From: Strigops habroptila
Lineage: Eukaryota; Chordata; Aves; Psittaciformes; Psittacidae
DNA: 64,000 nt
Direction: 5' to 3'
NCBI RefSeq assembly: GCF_004027225.2
Contig: NC_044277.2
Span: 133,330,057-133,394,056 of the forward strand
Under the pieces are notes generated by a model. That model made no database searches. It saw nothing but the letters and a program-made list of their open reading frames with translations, and was not told where the DNA came from. Made by a program: the position numbers and the translations under genes. Below are positions 23,101 through 37,112 of this stretch, in pieces (the first letter of the stretch is position 1; every line of letters begins with the position of its first letter).

Positions 23101-26100
23101 CTGGAGAATGAGACATTCCACACCTCAATTAGTGTACTGAAGGCACAAAAGCTTTAATTAACATAAAATCCAATTCAGTAATTTATGCAGATTAACCTTA
23201 TTTACAAAGTTGAGCTTTAACAGGTGTTTTGCTGTCCCCCCCTCCAAAATTTAACAGTTTTAATTTTTCACTTAAGCAATCAAGCTCAAAGAGAAACTAA
23301 GATAAATAAATACATGACTCTGCTTTCGCCATTCTCACTTCACAAGGTTCATTAAATCACAGAAGACTGGACATCATCATAACAAGAAAGAATGCCTTAT
23401 AACAAAGGAGAAAAGAGTTATGAACAATCCTTCCAAGAGAGACTTGATACTTAGTGAAGCCTTGCAGTAAAGCTTCATGTATTGTACCTTCACTCTCGGA
23501 TTGTCAGCATTATGCCTTGCCAATTCATAATTAACATCTGCTGTAGCTAAAGAACCCAATGCCAGATGCTAACTGCTAAGGTCCTTTTAAATTGTTGCAC
23601 CACAAGTGCAAAAACTGATTTTCCAGTGAGGAGGAGAGAGGTTCAGGACATGTTCTACACAATGATTCACTTAGAAGTCATGTATGGCATCATTTAGCTA
23701 GGTTCTTTCTGCAGTTTTCTGAAAAGTAGGGATATCGAGTCAGCTGGTGAGAAGGTGCCAGACCATCATGCTGTCACCATCATCTCAGTGGCCTGCCTTT
23801 GAGACTTCATCTTCACCTCACACTTTAAATCAGAGAGATTGTTTTGTGTGTGTCTTACCCAGAGGAAAGGCTTCAACTCCATTTGGCCTATTTGGCTGTT
23901 CAGGAAAGATTTTGTTAGGATCACCTGCAAACCTTTTTAGGTGGTGACACTTAAACCCAAGAAACAGATGTAAGAAAATAACCTGGAGATCTCCAGTCAA
24001 AAACATCCTCATATCCAGTAAATGGGGAGGTGAATTTAAGGGTGACAAGAACCAGAGCCTCCTCCAAAATTAAAATTCACTGTGGTATCACCAAGCAAAG
24101 CTCTGTGTGTGCATACAAAATTAACACTGTCTGTGAAAATAAATAGCCTTGGCAGCAACACTCCAGAGCTAGAGCATAATTGGCCTGCATTTTACTCCCT
24201 TTTTTTGCCTTGTAATTTCTTTGTGCTGTGTTTCTTTGTGTAAAGAAACCCTCATTCAAGGGATTTATAGCCTTTCAGGGAGGAAATTAAAGATTCAGTG
24301 TCTCTCCATCACTCACAAAGAGAGAGATTTGATTTTTAAAATAAATTATTGTTATTACTTGTGAACACAGCTTATCTGCATATCTTCAGACAACTCTAGC
24401 TGTTCTTTCATAAGCATTTGAAGTACAGCAACTACTGAGTGTGACAGGATGGAGGTTAAAATAGGAAGTCTTTTTCTTTTCCCTTCAAGGCATATGCAGA
24501 GCATGGGGTTCATCTGGACAACGAGGAGACAGCCCATATTTGTACCTTCCCCCTCGCACTTGTGTGGATCAGCCTGATAAAGAGACCAGATTTAGGTTCA
24601 TAGCATTCCTTCCCCCAGTCCTCCTAACACTTGATAAAAATAATACTCTAGCAACCGATTATGGATATTCCTCCCCACAGTCCCCCCAGACATTACATTG
24701 AAACTTCAGAAACAGCGTATTCTAAAGGGGGCCTTAAACAGCAGGATGAGAGGTTATTCATTACCTCCTGCAAACTCGACTGCGTTAAGTGCCTGGTCCT
24801 CAAATAGATCTGATCCTGCAAGAGGGGGAAGGCCTGGGTCCCACAATGGGCTCAGTGTGACAGCCCCCCTTGCCCGCACAGAATCCCATTGACAGCACTC
24901 AAACAATCTTGCCCGCTGATGGACGTTTAGGGGTCTACATTGGCCATGCCACAAGGTTTTTTCCAAGAATAGCTGCAGTTATTAATCCTAAATGGCCCAG
25001 AAAGTCTGGAGACAGCTCACATATTTTTGTTGAACATTTTACATGCAAACATGAACTCACAAGGGTTAGCTGCAGGCTTGAGGATGGAAAGACGCTAAGT
25101 GCCTGGGTTTGTTCTATCCAGTTAGATCCTTTTTCCCAGAAAAGTGTGAGAATTAATCTGGTCATATATAACCGTAGTCTCTCCTCTGAAGATTGCAGCA
25201 AATGGAAACAATGAGAAGGGCTAAAGCTAAATCCAACCCCTGGGTAAATTACCTAATCCTCCCCAGTGCCAAAACATTGTCTGAGGAATTCCTAGGGTTT
25301 ACACTAACCTGCTGTAATTCTTTTAGATGTCCCTTAGCTCTCATACCCCTCCCACAGGCACATGAAACATGGCCATTTTACTGGGCTCAAGTGCTGGGAC
25401 TGCACAGACAGCAAAAAAGAATTTCATAGAGAAAAGGGGCAGCTAAGTTATGAAACCAAGCCAGGACAATTTTTCAATATAAATAGCTTAAAGGATGTCA
25501 CAGCCTCTTTGTTGTACAAGCCTCACGCATCATGAAGATAGCTGCTCTCCTAACCTTGTTGACCATGGCCAACTTTCACTCATAGTTCATTTCGCCTCAT
25601 TATTCTGGGACACCTATCCAGATTTCATCAACATGCCTTTGACTTTTAATTCAAAAAAATCTAATTAGCAGAAAAAAGCTCTCTTTGGTTTAAACTCAAC
25701 TATAGACTGATCTGCTTAGTACCGCCTTCTACTTTCAGACTAATATGCCTCTTTGGGCATATATATCTGCTTCATACAGCAACATCCAAAATGCCACGGG
25801 AATTCTAGTAATAGGACACTTACGAGTTGAATCCAAAGGCAGTTTTCCAGGATACACTCTGAAGAAGACCTGAACAAGACTCTGAGGAAGAGAATAATGC
25901 CCTGGCCAAGAGAGGAAGGGAACTCATCACTTGTCCTAAATGAAAAGGAGAAACCTGACTCTCCCAGTCAACAGCAATACAGAGTGCATCCACAAAGTAT
26001 TCTGTAAGGTATCAATTTTGTGGCTTGAAGAAGAATGCAAAAAGCTTCAGTGGTAGATTCAATAAAGTAATTTGTAAGGACAATTATGATCAGCTGAATA

Positions 26101-29100
26101 ATTCCACAGGGAATAGGGAAGAAAAGTTTCTGATACCTCTCAAATATATTAGAGTTCATTAAGGAAACCAGCCAGCCCATGGTCAAGGAAGCTACAGTTG
26201 GTTGTTTGCCTGATTTTTTGAAAGACATTAGATAAGGTCTCTCACTAAAAACTGGAGAAGAAGCTAAACTGCCACTGAGCAAGAGGGAAGGTCTCTCCAG
26301 AGAGTAGGAAAATCAGATATCACTTATATATTATGTACATGGTGGAGGCTTCTGAACAATTCATGAGTACCCAGGAGACATATTTTGAAGTTAAAATAGC
26401 TGTATGAAAATGTATCAGTTAAGAAAGGCAGATCATACTACATAAAATAGTAGGAAAGGGGGAAAGAATAAAATGGAGAACACGCCAGTGCTGCACCTAC
26501 GAAATGGACATAACTGTGCAGTTCTGATTCTGCCCTGTCTGAGAAATTACAAAAGACCTAGAAAAGATGTGGAAAAGGCAACAGTGATGGTCAGTGCTAA
26601 GGTACAGCTGTCATAAAGGGATGAATAGGGAGGCAGATTCTCCAGACCTGACTGCAGGGTGGTATGCTACAGGCTAATGGAATCATTAGTGACATGAATA
26701 AGGTAAATAAGGAAAGAAAGACTGTTCATTGTCTTCTAATCCAAGAACTAAAAGCCATATAAAGATACAAGCAAGCATCAAGTTCAGATAAGCAAGAGGA
26801 AATACTTTTTCATTCAATATATTCTTAAGCCATAGGACTGCGATGTCCAGAATTACCTATGTCATTCTGAAGTTCAAATTTATAGAGAGAAATCTACAGG
26901 CACCATCTTGGGTCCAGGCAATTCCTGAGCAAGAACAACTGCAGACTAGGAGAGTCTGTCAGAGAAGCATTACTACATGTTTTTCTTTCCTAAAACTCTC
27001 CCCCAGGCATCTACTGTTGACCAGTGTCATAGACTAATAGACTTGGCTCCTATATGTGAATTAAAACAAAAAAGCCTCATGTACTAGAGTTGCAGGAGAA
27101 TCGGGACTTAGTGCTAACGGAGCATCTCAGAAGAAAAGAAAAAAAAGAGATATTGAAACAGTAAATAAAAGAATGCATTATTCACAGAAGAGAAGCTAAA
27201 GAAAAGTTCCTAATTTCTTTCATAATATGAGCTGAAGGAGGCATTCAGTCAAAGTTAAGTGTTGACAAGACTCTGAGCTGGCTGAAGAAAACACCTTTCC
27301 GCATGATGTGCAAACAGGCTTCAGCATTCACCGCAATGGGAAGCTGTCAAGGCCATGAACTCAGCAAGAGTCAAAAATGAACCAAATATTCATGTGGATA
27401 AATCATCATTAATGATGATAACTTTGGATGGTATATTAGAATTCACACTTCTGAGATTAAGCCTGTCCTTAGAGGCTAAGTCTAATGAGGGAGGCAAGTC
27501 ATGCAGTGCCTGCTGGTGCAGGATTCTCACACCTTCCCTTCTCATCAGGCAGGACACAGGCGATTAAATCACAAGCTCTACAATGGGAACAGGTTTGTAT
27601 CTTTCACTATTTTTGCACTAGTTGTAGTTTCAAAACTGATTTATTATGTGTTTCTTCCTCTTTTTGATATGTAAGTATTAGTAAGGATATTTATGATGTC
27701 TTTATGTCCTCTCTGTTCTTCAGGAAACTAGGAGTGGGAGAGGCATGGAGGCTCCAAATGTGTTGTTTCTGACCATTTGCCTTGGCCAGGAATTTGATTT
27801 ATTGGCCATGTCAACACATCCTTGGTAATAATCATAATAACCAACCTGTGAGAAAGGGATAGAAATGCCCAGCCATGTCAAAAAGGAAAACACAGAAAAA
27901 ACATGTCAAAATGAGAAAGCATGGAATTATTACCCAGAGCCTACAAAGCAAGTACAGTTATGGTACTCATAACGAGGACTGTAATGGTAACAGAAAGCAG
28001 CACCAAATGAATCCATCCAATTAACAAAGATCACACTGAACCAAAACCTAAAGAAGACAGCATAATTAGCCTAATGAGACTGTCACATATAAGCACAAGC
28101 CTGGATTATAATTCCTGGGCAATCAATAAACACCCTCAAGAAAGTTTCACCAGGCTGGGAATGGTGAGAATTATTTTAAAGCAAAACTAACTGGTTAAAT
28201 TTACCCACAAAACATTTATTTTCATAAAACTTAAGCCAGTCTAAACCCATACTCAACAGAAATGTTTCCAAGTTAGAAATTAAAACAAAATCGATCCCTC
28301 CAGAAAGCAATGCATGAAAAGACTCTTCTGTCCCAGCAACACTGTATCATTCTGTGAGATGACCTGAAAAAGGAGTTAAAATAAATCCAAGTAATATATT
28401 TGCATGTGTAAACAATGGAAAAACAGAATACAGTAAACTTAAGCAATGAAAAATGTTTTCACGGTTTAAGGTGTTTCAACAACCACTGTTATTTGTAACA
28501 ACAGGCATAATTCACACACATACACCCCCCCCAGTAAATGTTTACAACTACTAATTTAGTCAATGGCATGGCCTGTTGACCCAAAGCTATCACATTTCAT
28601 TATCCTCAAACTGGAGACAGTTTGACTCTGTGGCAGGAGACACCTGCGTCACCAACACCGCCACCATCCAGCCACCACCAAGGGCACGGATGGGAGAGTG
28701 AGCAAGCAGATGTGGGAGGTGAACAGAGAAGGACATGGGTCACCTGGACAGGACACGGCAAAGGCAGGAGGTGGCTCCCTAGGAAGGACTATGGAAGGAC
28801 ACTTCTGGAATAATAAACTTCAGTCCCGGTCCTTGTTCCCCACCCTTTCCCAAGTTATCACACCCATTAACTTCATAAAGGTGGCAGGAGGCTTCACTAA
28901 CATCTGTAAAGTGCCTTAAAATTATGTCATGTTATTAAATGTACATCGTACATGCCAAAAAGACTAATCCTGCAGCTCTGGCTTGCCCAAACAGTTCAGC
29001 TAAAGCCAATGAGAATAATAATATCTGGGTGAGCAGGAAAAAATTCTCTCAAAGAGTAACGGGAATTAAACCCCAGGGCATTTATTGTGAGAAGAAGGGA

Positions 29101-31516
29101 ATATTCATTTTATGATAACTGTTGCACAAAGCTGCCCTCACTTGCTTACCCGCAAGGGGTTATACCCTTTCCCGGGATAGCGGTCCTTGCCATTTGCATC
29201 ACCCATTTTAGTCCCAGGCTCTGTTCTCATCAAAGTTAAAAGAAATTTCACAGGGGCCTCCCACAGCAGCCTCCCTAGCCTGGCTGTCGTTGTTGACATT
29301 TAGTGCAATCAATCTTATTTCCATCACTGAAGTGAGGAACTGGGTAATCTTCTGTGCACATAGTTACCAAAATAAGCATTTATAAATGAATATACAAAGG
29401 ACTTATTTAAAAGCAACACAAAGAGGACTTGAGAGGGTACTGGACTTTATGACCCCAGTACACAGTTAAAGTGGGTGGACAAAGGGGTGGGGGGAGACAT
29501 GAAAGATTTAAAGAGTTGTAAGGATGGAGTTTGAATAAGTTTTTTAGCATGGAAATTAACATGAAAGGGAGACCCAAAAGATTTCTTTTTTGGACGAAAA
29601 CCTGTCCTGCGTATGTTTTAAGGCAGAGCTGTGATTCAGTAATTGCCTTAGTCCATCCTGCTGCAGACAGAGATGTTTCCCTCCCTCATGCCTCTATGTG
29701 CCACTTGCCTTCACCACCTCTCTCATGCCAAGGTGGCTCTGTGGAACTGATCCAGCTGAAAGCCACACATTTTTTCATGTTTTACTCATCAACCAGCTCA
29801 GTTCCCAGACTTCTCTCCTCCACAGATATTGGTGGCACAAGGCGGTGCAGGTGAGGAAGAAGCTAAACCGCTAATACAGAATGAAGGGACAGAAAGGGGG
29901 AAGAACTGATCTTAGTAACGGGTGAACTATTAGCTGGGAATTGCAAGAGAGATCCCTTTCCACTTGGAAAAAAATAAAATAATCCAGCTGTGGATTATTG
30001 TGAGCTAGCGATCTCAAAGGGAAAAATATCCCCAAACAGTAAAATTATGAAATTTCACAACCTTTGTAACTTGCTGGCCTTGATAACAATTTGGTACACA
30101 GCTTGCAAATGTACATATTGCTCCAAAAAGAGCAGCATATAAAATACATAGAGACTCCCATGTTTCCACATTTCTAGTTTCCAGCTGTTTAAAGGCTGAA
30201 CAGGATAATTCCACCTGGATTTATAATACTGTAGTAGGACCAAAAAACCTACAAGAGTAACAAGAAAGTAGGTTTTAAGGAAGTCTCTTACCAATTGTCT
30301 GGTTAGACTAGTTCTGATGGGAATATGCTGCAGGAAGTTTTCGTGAGGCATTTTTCAGCACTGTTGTAAGTCCCCCGTAAAGCTTCAAGCTCCTCTGTGG
30401 TCAGCTGCTGAAATAGCAATCCAAGCTCTGAAATGAGCATCTCTTAACTATAGCACAAAAGCAGGAACACATCAGCAAAGCCAAAGGAGACTATTGCCAT
30501 TCTTAGGGGAGTCAATAGATTTTGGAAAATTGAAAGGAACAGGTTAATGTTAATTGCACACTTAAACAAAAAATATTATATTCAACATATAATAATTTCA
30601 GATCAACAGTCCTATATTTAAAAGAGATGTGGTTTACAGGTATCTTCTGTTCTGGTGTAGTGGGTGAACTCTCCTTCTCCTTAGCTTGTTTTTGTTTGTT
30701 TAGTTGGTTGTTTGGTTGGCTTTTTGGTTTTACATTGCCACACTAGAAAGTTAAAGTATAACAGCGCAGATAGCGTTAAAATATTTCAGGACCAGGCCTG
30801 GTACTGAAATTTGGACTAAAATCCTAATGAAAAGCACAGTGTCTTCCAGAACCCTACCTTCTGCACACATCCCTAGTGATAGGTTGGGGGCATGAATAAG
30901 TTCTTATATCTAAAAAAATTAAATCATAAAGCTGCTGGAAGTTAGAGATGGAAAAACCTTATCAGATCATCTAAAGCACCACCCCGCTGCCACGCAAAGA
31001 TCTTAAGCGGGCTTTCTGGCACCCTCCAGACTCTACATCTTTAGTTCAAGCATTAAATGGTTTAGTTTGTAATGAAGGCCTTGCTGAAATAAAATAAAGT
31101 GGCTGGTTTTGTATGGGACTAGGAAGACCTCAAATATGAGCAATTCATTTGTATCCAAAGAAGGTAATACCACATACTTTCATGACCCTTAATTGCTTTC
31201 TTGCTCCCAGCCCTGGGAAAGGCATTTCATAGCAGTGAGCTTAGACCAATTCTTAATAGATATTATTGGCCTCGTTTCTCGCCTCTTCTTCCACTACCAA
31301 GAAAACCATGGCATTTTTACGAGCTGCAAGATATGTCCTTTGAAAACCTGTAATATTCACCAGGACCACTGGGTGGTACTAGCTGTCCGCGGTGAGAAGC
31401 CGAGCTGACTGACACGAGGGCTGGTCGCCTTTCGCAGACCATACAAACCACACGGGTTTTGCGGAATCCACATTTACTGCAGCCGCAGCTATGTGTTTAA
31501 AGAGTTGTGTGTTTAA
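14139..31516. other. Long intergenic stretch, no supported gene
   Basis: About 17 kb of AT-rich sequence without a convincing coding exon, tRNA or fresh mobile element. An ancient CR1-like scrap is noted at 30920-31000. The longest open frame (plus 16361-16813, 150 codons) shows no domain and has ordinary composition. The stretches at about 24740-25240 and 29040-29230 (the latter with ATTTGCAT and CCCGGGATAGCGG words) look less eroded than their surroundings. A short C9 run lies near 28527. A GTTT-rich tract lies near 30686-30732. Confidence 0.6.
30920..31000 (-). mobile_element. Ancient CR1/L3-like 3' fragment, minus orientation
   Basis: AAATCATAAAGC, GTTAGAGATGGAAAAACC, TTATCAGATCATCTAAAG and CACCACCCCGCTGCCA follow each other in the order of the reverse-complemented CR1/L3 3' tail, but with many substitutions. 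It is older than the other copies in the window. The right boundary is unclear. Confidence 0.5.
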
Positions 31517-31943
31517 AGAGCTGGAGCACCTCTGCTGTGAAGACAGGCTGAGAGAGCTGGGCTTGTTCAGCCTGGAGCAGAGAAGACTCCGGAGAGACCT
31601 GATAGCAGCCTTCCAGTAGCTAAAAGGGGCCTACAAGAAAACTGGAGAGGGGCTTTTGCAAGGGCCTGTAGTGACAGAACAAGGGGGAATGGATTTCAAC
31701 TGACAGAGGGGAGATTTAGATTAGATATTAGGAAAAAAATCTTCCCTGTGAGGGTGATGAGACACTGGCACAGGTTGCCCAGAGAAGTTGTGGCTGCCCC
31801 ATCCCTGGCAATGTTTAAGGCCAGGTTGGATGGGGCTTGGAGCAACCTGGTCTAGTGGAAGGTGTCCCTGCCCATGGCAGGAGGTTGGAACTAAATGAGC
31901 TTTAAGGTCCCTTCCAACCCAAATAATTCTATGATTCTATGAT
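31517..31943 (+). mobile_element. CR1 LINE, 5'-truncated, plus orientation
   Basis: It begins within ORF2 (CTGGAGCACCTCTGCTGTGA, GCTTGTTCAGCCTGGAGCAG) and runs through GAGATTTAGATTAGATATTAGG and CTGGTCTAGTGGAAGGTGTC to the terminal ATTCTATGATTCTATGATA. Stops break the frame. First of three plus-oriented copies within 2.2 kb. Confidence 0.95.
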
Positions 31944-32671
31944 ACCCTGCAGATGTTCAATTGCCATCTGTGTAAGCTCTAGTTTCTCTTGAGAGGGCAG
32001 AGCATGGCAATGTACAGGTACTGCTGCTTCCATGCACATTTGGCAGTTCCAGCACAGCTGAGACATTCTTCTTCCAAGTTAAAAAAGAGGATTTTACTAG
32101 AGGCACATACCATCTGGAATCCCATGAACAAAGATGCTCTCATATGGTAGTCCCAGTGAAATACATACCAATGTAGACACGTATGCTTTTATTCATATTT
32201 TTGCAACCTCAGTATCTTCACGTACATAATTGGCATTGTTCTAAAATCTTCCTTGTCACATACAAAATCCCAAAGAAACTGTTTTTTAGAAAGTACATTT
32301 CTTACCAAGCCAAACAGCAATACCTTTAGTTATTTTATCCACTGCTGAGCCTGGATAGACAGCTCACTTGCACTTGTAAGCAGAGGGCATCGATGTTACA
32401 TTCACAAGCAGAAATACTGAGTAAGCTATGCTTGGCCCCAGTAGGGTCAATAGGGCTCCACAGGTATCTTTCATCTTGCAGAAATTTTATTACTAATGAT
32501 AGATGAGCTGGAAAACCACAGATTTATCTCAAACACAGCTGGAGCTTGGGACCAGCAGTTACCAAAGGCATCTTTCTACTTGTAAACTGAAAAAAAAATT
32601 CTTCATAGAATGATTGGAGAAAGCTAAACATACAAGTAATGTACCACCTTTCAAGCCCTCTAAAAGAGGCC

Positions 32672-32906
32672 AATGAGTTTAGGTTAGATACAAGAAAGAA
32701 GTTCTTTACTGTGAGGGTGGTGAGGCACCGGAATGGGTTGCCCAAAGAAGTTGTGAATACTCCATCCCTGGCAGTGTTCAAGGCCAGCTTGGATGGAGTC
32801 TTGGGTGACACGGTTTAGCGTGTGGTGTCCCCGCCCATGGCAAGGGGGTTGGAACTAGATGATCTTAAGGTCTTTTCCAACCCTAACTGTTCTATGATTC
32901 TATGAG
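32672..32906 (+). mobile_element. CR1 LINE 3' end, plus orientation
   Basis: It runs from GTTTAGGTTAGATACAAG to TTCTATGATTCTATGAG. The diagnostic TTGGGTGACACGGTTTAGCG segment places it in the same subfamily as the copy at 33418-33741 and the tail at 61064-61203. Only the last 235 bp are present. Confidence 0.93.
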
Positions 32907-33417
32907 TCTTACTACAGCTTGCAACGATGTGTTGTTGGTTCTTACCAAAGTGACTTTAAAAAAATTAACAGACTGAGGACATTTGTCTCAATATCACATG
33001 TAATTCTTTCACACTGCTGGAGCAATAAGCCATTTCTATAAGCTTGACCTCACTGTGGCTCAAGTGAGGGGCATTTTTTTCTGACAAGCAACACACTTAG
33101 GAAAAGAAAACAAAGCAAAACAAAACCAAAAATGTGAACTATATAAGGAGTGGTTTGTTTAGCAACAGGGAGATGCTGGGTTAGCAGCCAGTGAACTGTT
33201 GTAATGATCTGTCACAGGAGCTCTGTGGCCTTGCTATCTTGATCCATTAACTACACCAAAGTTTCAGCATCATCTCTAGCATAGGTCAGTCTGCTGATGC
33301 TTAAAGCACCAACTAATCATGCCGTGAAGGCTTATGCTTCGGGGCTGAAATTCAGCATTACAGCTGAAGATAACCCATATGTGCTTTTGGTCTACTGCAG
33401 AATGCATTTGTTTGACT

Positions 33418-33741
33418 ACAAGGCCTACAAGGATGCCAGAGAGGGACTCTTCATCAGGGACTGTGGTGATAGGACAAGGGGTAATGGGTTCAAACTTAAA
33501 CAGGGGAAGTTTAGGTTAGATATAAGGAAGAAGTTCTTTACTGTGAGGGTGCTGAGGCACTGGAATGGGTTGCCCAAGGAAGTTGTGAATGCTCCATCCC
33601 TGGCAGTATTCAAGGCTTGGACGGAGTCTTGGGTGACATGGTTTAGTGCGAGGTGTCCCTGCCCATGGCAGAGGGGTTGGAACTAGATGATCTTAAGGTC
33701 CTTTCCAACCCAACTATTCTGTGACTCTATGATTCTATGAC
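33418..33741 (+). mobile_element. CR1 LINE 3' end, plus orientation
   Basis: It starts near AGGCCTACAAGGATGCCAGA and ends in GACTCTATGATTCTATGAC. The plus frame at 33297-33686 carries the ORF2 C-terminus ([29 protein letters not shown]). A few bases are missing in 'AAGGCTTGGACGG', where the consensus reads AAGGCCAGGTTGGATGG, and this breaks the frame. The upstream half of that open frame is not CR1 and has no recognised homology. Confidence 0.95.
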
Positions 33742-36700
33742 TGTAAACTAAATCAGAAGAAGCACAGAAACCCTGCGACCATCTCACTGATTTTGGCTTC
33801 CCCTTCATGTCTGGACATTGAGATTGTGAGCTGCACTTAAGGGAAGCTGGCTATCTGAAAGCCAAGTTGTCTCATACAGCCGCTGCCTGCAATTTAGGCT
33901 TGGTCCAAAGACTTTTTTCAGTTGTTCCCCCCAAAGCACCCAAGGTCAGCAGCAGGACTTTTTGAGCTGCTATTAGAGTGGGAGTTGGTGGAGTTCCAGC
34001 ACATGTACTTAAAAGGCATTTATGTGATTTGGCTTCTGTGTGATTCCCTCCCTACACATGCACTCTCTGCAAAAAGGGCTGTAATTAATGCTACTCAGTG
34101 CACTGTGGATATCTTTATTTAATTAGCATTGTTAAATTACATGGCAAAAAGCAATTCCTCTTCTCTTTTCATGTGCATGAAGGGTCCCACAGACAGCAGA
34201 ACCACTATCTTCCTGGGAAGCAAACTTTTATGACATCAGACAGGAATTGTACATTCCTTAACACACCACAGACAGTCTCTGAAGACCTTGTGTGTGACTG
34301 GAGACAGAAGCAAGAGTCTGAAGAGCATTAAATTGCAGTTCCTCTTAGAGCAAGGTCTCATAAGATGTTGATTTCTTTCAGCCCTGGTGCTGGGTCACTA
34401 CTGTCTTGAACAAGGATTACTTTTTGCCCTATTTCTTTCCTCACTGAATTTATTTTAAAATAAGTTTGGACAATGTACAGTGGAGTCATTGCACAGTGCC
34501 CAATTAACATAACAACAGGAGACCTAGCCTTCAAAATGGTGAGTAGGAAATAATTTTGGGGTACATTTTAAGATTCCATGATCTTAAAACATGATCTCAC
34601 TAATGCATCCCACTTCCCACTACATTAACATTATCGGCTTGCTTGGTACCCGAATAAAATAACTTTCCTGCAAGCATTTAACTACTGAAGCTGGATTTTT
34701 TATTACCTTTGTTTTCCTTTACATCAAAACAATCTTCTCTAAGAGCTATATATCTCTCCCTGGTTTAAAAGTACTGGTTCCGCTCCAGCACATCGAGTCA
34801 ATTTATTCTGTAACACAATTGTATAGTGCAAGGAAATGAGAGGGGGGCTTCTCCATCTGGCAGATGATCCTCAGAAGTGGAAAAGAAGATGTGCAGGCTT
34901 ATGCTGTTAAACTTTTTGAGTTCAAATGGGATCCAGCTGTTTGGGATCCACAACATTCTTGCAGTTTAAATGCTCACAATATGTATATTTTCTATCCCTT
35001 TATTTTTGTTTTCTTTAGTTGTTGGGGCCTGAGATCATAAACGCCTCAGTCTTTCAAACGTGAAGTGCAGCTCTTGGTAATTTGTTCTAATCAACTGCAG
35101 TAAGAAATGTCTGCTCTATAACCTTCAATGCTTTTTCTCTCCCTTGACAACAGAATAGACTTCTTGCAAAAAAATAAACATCTGGTTTGAATTGAACATC
35201 AAATTGCAGTTACTTTAAGTGCCAACTATTAAATTACCTCAAATGTTTTATGTTTGAACATGATTTTTCAAGACAGCTAGATTTTTTAACTGTAGCACAA
35301 ATGTACATGTAAAATTACTTTAGAAGGTTAATTCCCTTGAACACACTTTTTTTTTTTATTGTGTATAGCTTGGTCACTTGTTTTGCTTTCCATTTACAGA
35401 ACTTGTTACTCACAAACGTTTCTATATAACCAAATACGCCTCATTTGATGGTAACAGGAAGAAAAGCTCTATCTAGAACTCAGGGACTTGATTCTCTTGA
35501 ACTCTACAACATATGGAGGGATTGTCAAGACTATCCAGAACCCATTATACCAAGCCAGAAAATCACATGGACCAAGATTATAGTCTGCATTTCTGATCAG
35601 GAAGTTAAACACTAAAATTCGCACTAAGACCTGCTTCCTCTGAAAACCCAAGCCCCTTCCTTTCTCTAGCACTATATCTGGGGGGTGACTCTTTCAGTCT
35701 GATTTGCATGACAGCATTTCAGATTTACAGCTTTACATAAATGTTGATCCACCACATTTTTGCAAGATATATTTCTTTTTTGCCCCCTCCCCTTTTTTTT
35801 TCTTTTTAAGTATGTTTCCAGCCCCCTCAGTCACAGGGAATTTTTTAAGATAGAAACCAGTACAATTTGAACTAGTGAAAGCAAATGGAAATGAACATCA
35901 AATCCACTGTTTTGCTAATGCTTGCAATTTCTGTATGACTGGAATTGACAGTGTTGCTGAGGCTTCTTTATGCCGCTGCAGGCTCCAGGGAGGAAAAAAT
36001 AAAAAGTATTTTATTCATTGTGAGAGGTTCTAAAGGGGCATGGAGGAAGTGTAAATGAAAACCAGTTTTGTATTCCCTTCAGTATTTCTGCAAAGCCCTC
36101 CTCCAAAACAAAACAGCATAACTGCAAGTGCAGACCAGTGCTATCATTGTTTACTTCTTCTTCCCAGACACTGATCAAAGTGAAACTACAACGAGAATTG
36201 ACGCCAAAAAAATTAAATTAAAAGCACAGATGACTGCAGCTGGGCAAATTGCTGGCAATTACTCTCGTGACTTCTAAATTGGATGTGACCCAGTGTCAGT
36301 TGTTGTCTATGCACTTGTGTTTTCACCAAAGGTGATTCTAATTGTTGTGATGATAAGATTACTCCAAGGAGAAAGTAGTAATTACAAAGGTGGGGCCACC
36401 TGATCAGACATTTCCATGTTAATTAGGTGGCTATTTATAATACTGACTGTGGGTTTAGCTATTATATTTGAATACTAAAACAAAGGTCAATCCTCAAATT
36501 CACTGACAAAGAAGATGAAAGCTTGATCATAATAAAAATCTACTGAATTGTTTCACGTGTTGTATGGACAACACAGTGACTGTTTACGGTCAGCATACAG
36601 ACAGAAAGGATTATTTAATTTACCACATGTTGTTTGCTGAAAGTGATCTGAACAGGCTTAAGAGTCACAACGCTAAAATCCATCAAAGACTACAAGAAGG

Positions 36701-36969
36701 GCATTTTCATTCTGGGGAAAAAAAAACAAGCAACCAAACAACAAACAACTCACCAACCCCACTATTGCTAGACATTCAGAGTGTCTAGACAAGGGATGTA
36801 TTTGATTTTCACTTAATGAACTTCAGCAGCACAGATACTCACTCCAGTGTATGTGATTAGGGGAGAAAAACTGTATGTCTTCAACTAGCAGTTCTGCTTG
36901 CAGTTTGGGAGAAAATAGCTTCAGTGATTACTTAAATAATGCAAATGGATATGGCTGAAAGTTAAGTCT

Positions 36970-37112
36970 CAGAATCACATAAGGTGAAGAGGTAGAGTAG
37001 ACCTCTGAGGTCATCTGGTCCACCCCCCCTGCTCAAGCAGGGCCATATAGAGCCTGTTGCCCAGGACGATGTCTAGACCATTTCTGACTGTGTCTAGATG
37101 GTTTTGAAGTCA
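36970..37112 (-). mobile_element. CR1 LINE 3' fragment, minus orientation, old
   Basis: CAGAATCACATAAGG, GACCTCTGAGGTCATCTGGT, CCCCCCTGCTCAAGCAGG and GCCTGTTGCCCAGGACGATG follow the tail of a CR1 subfamily that differs from the other copies here (the 'CTCAAGCAGGG' type). The terminal octamer repeat is reduced to one copy. Confidence 0.85.
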
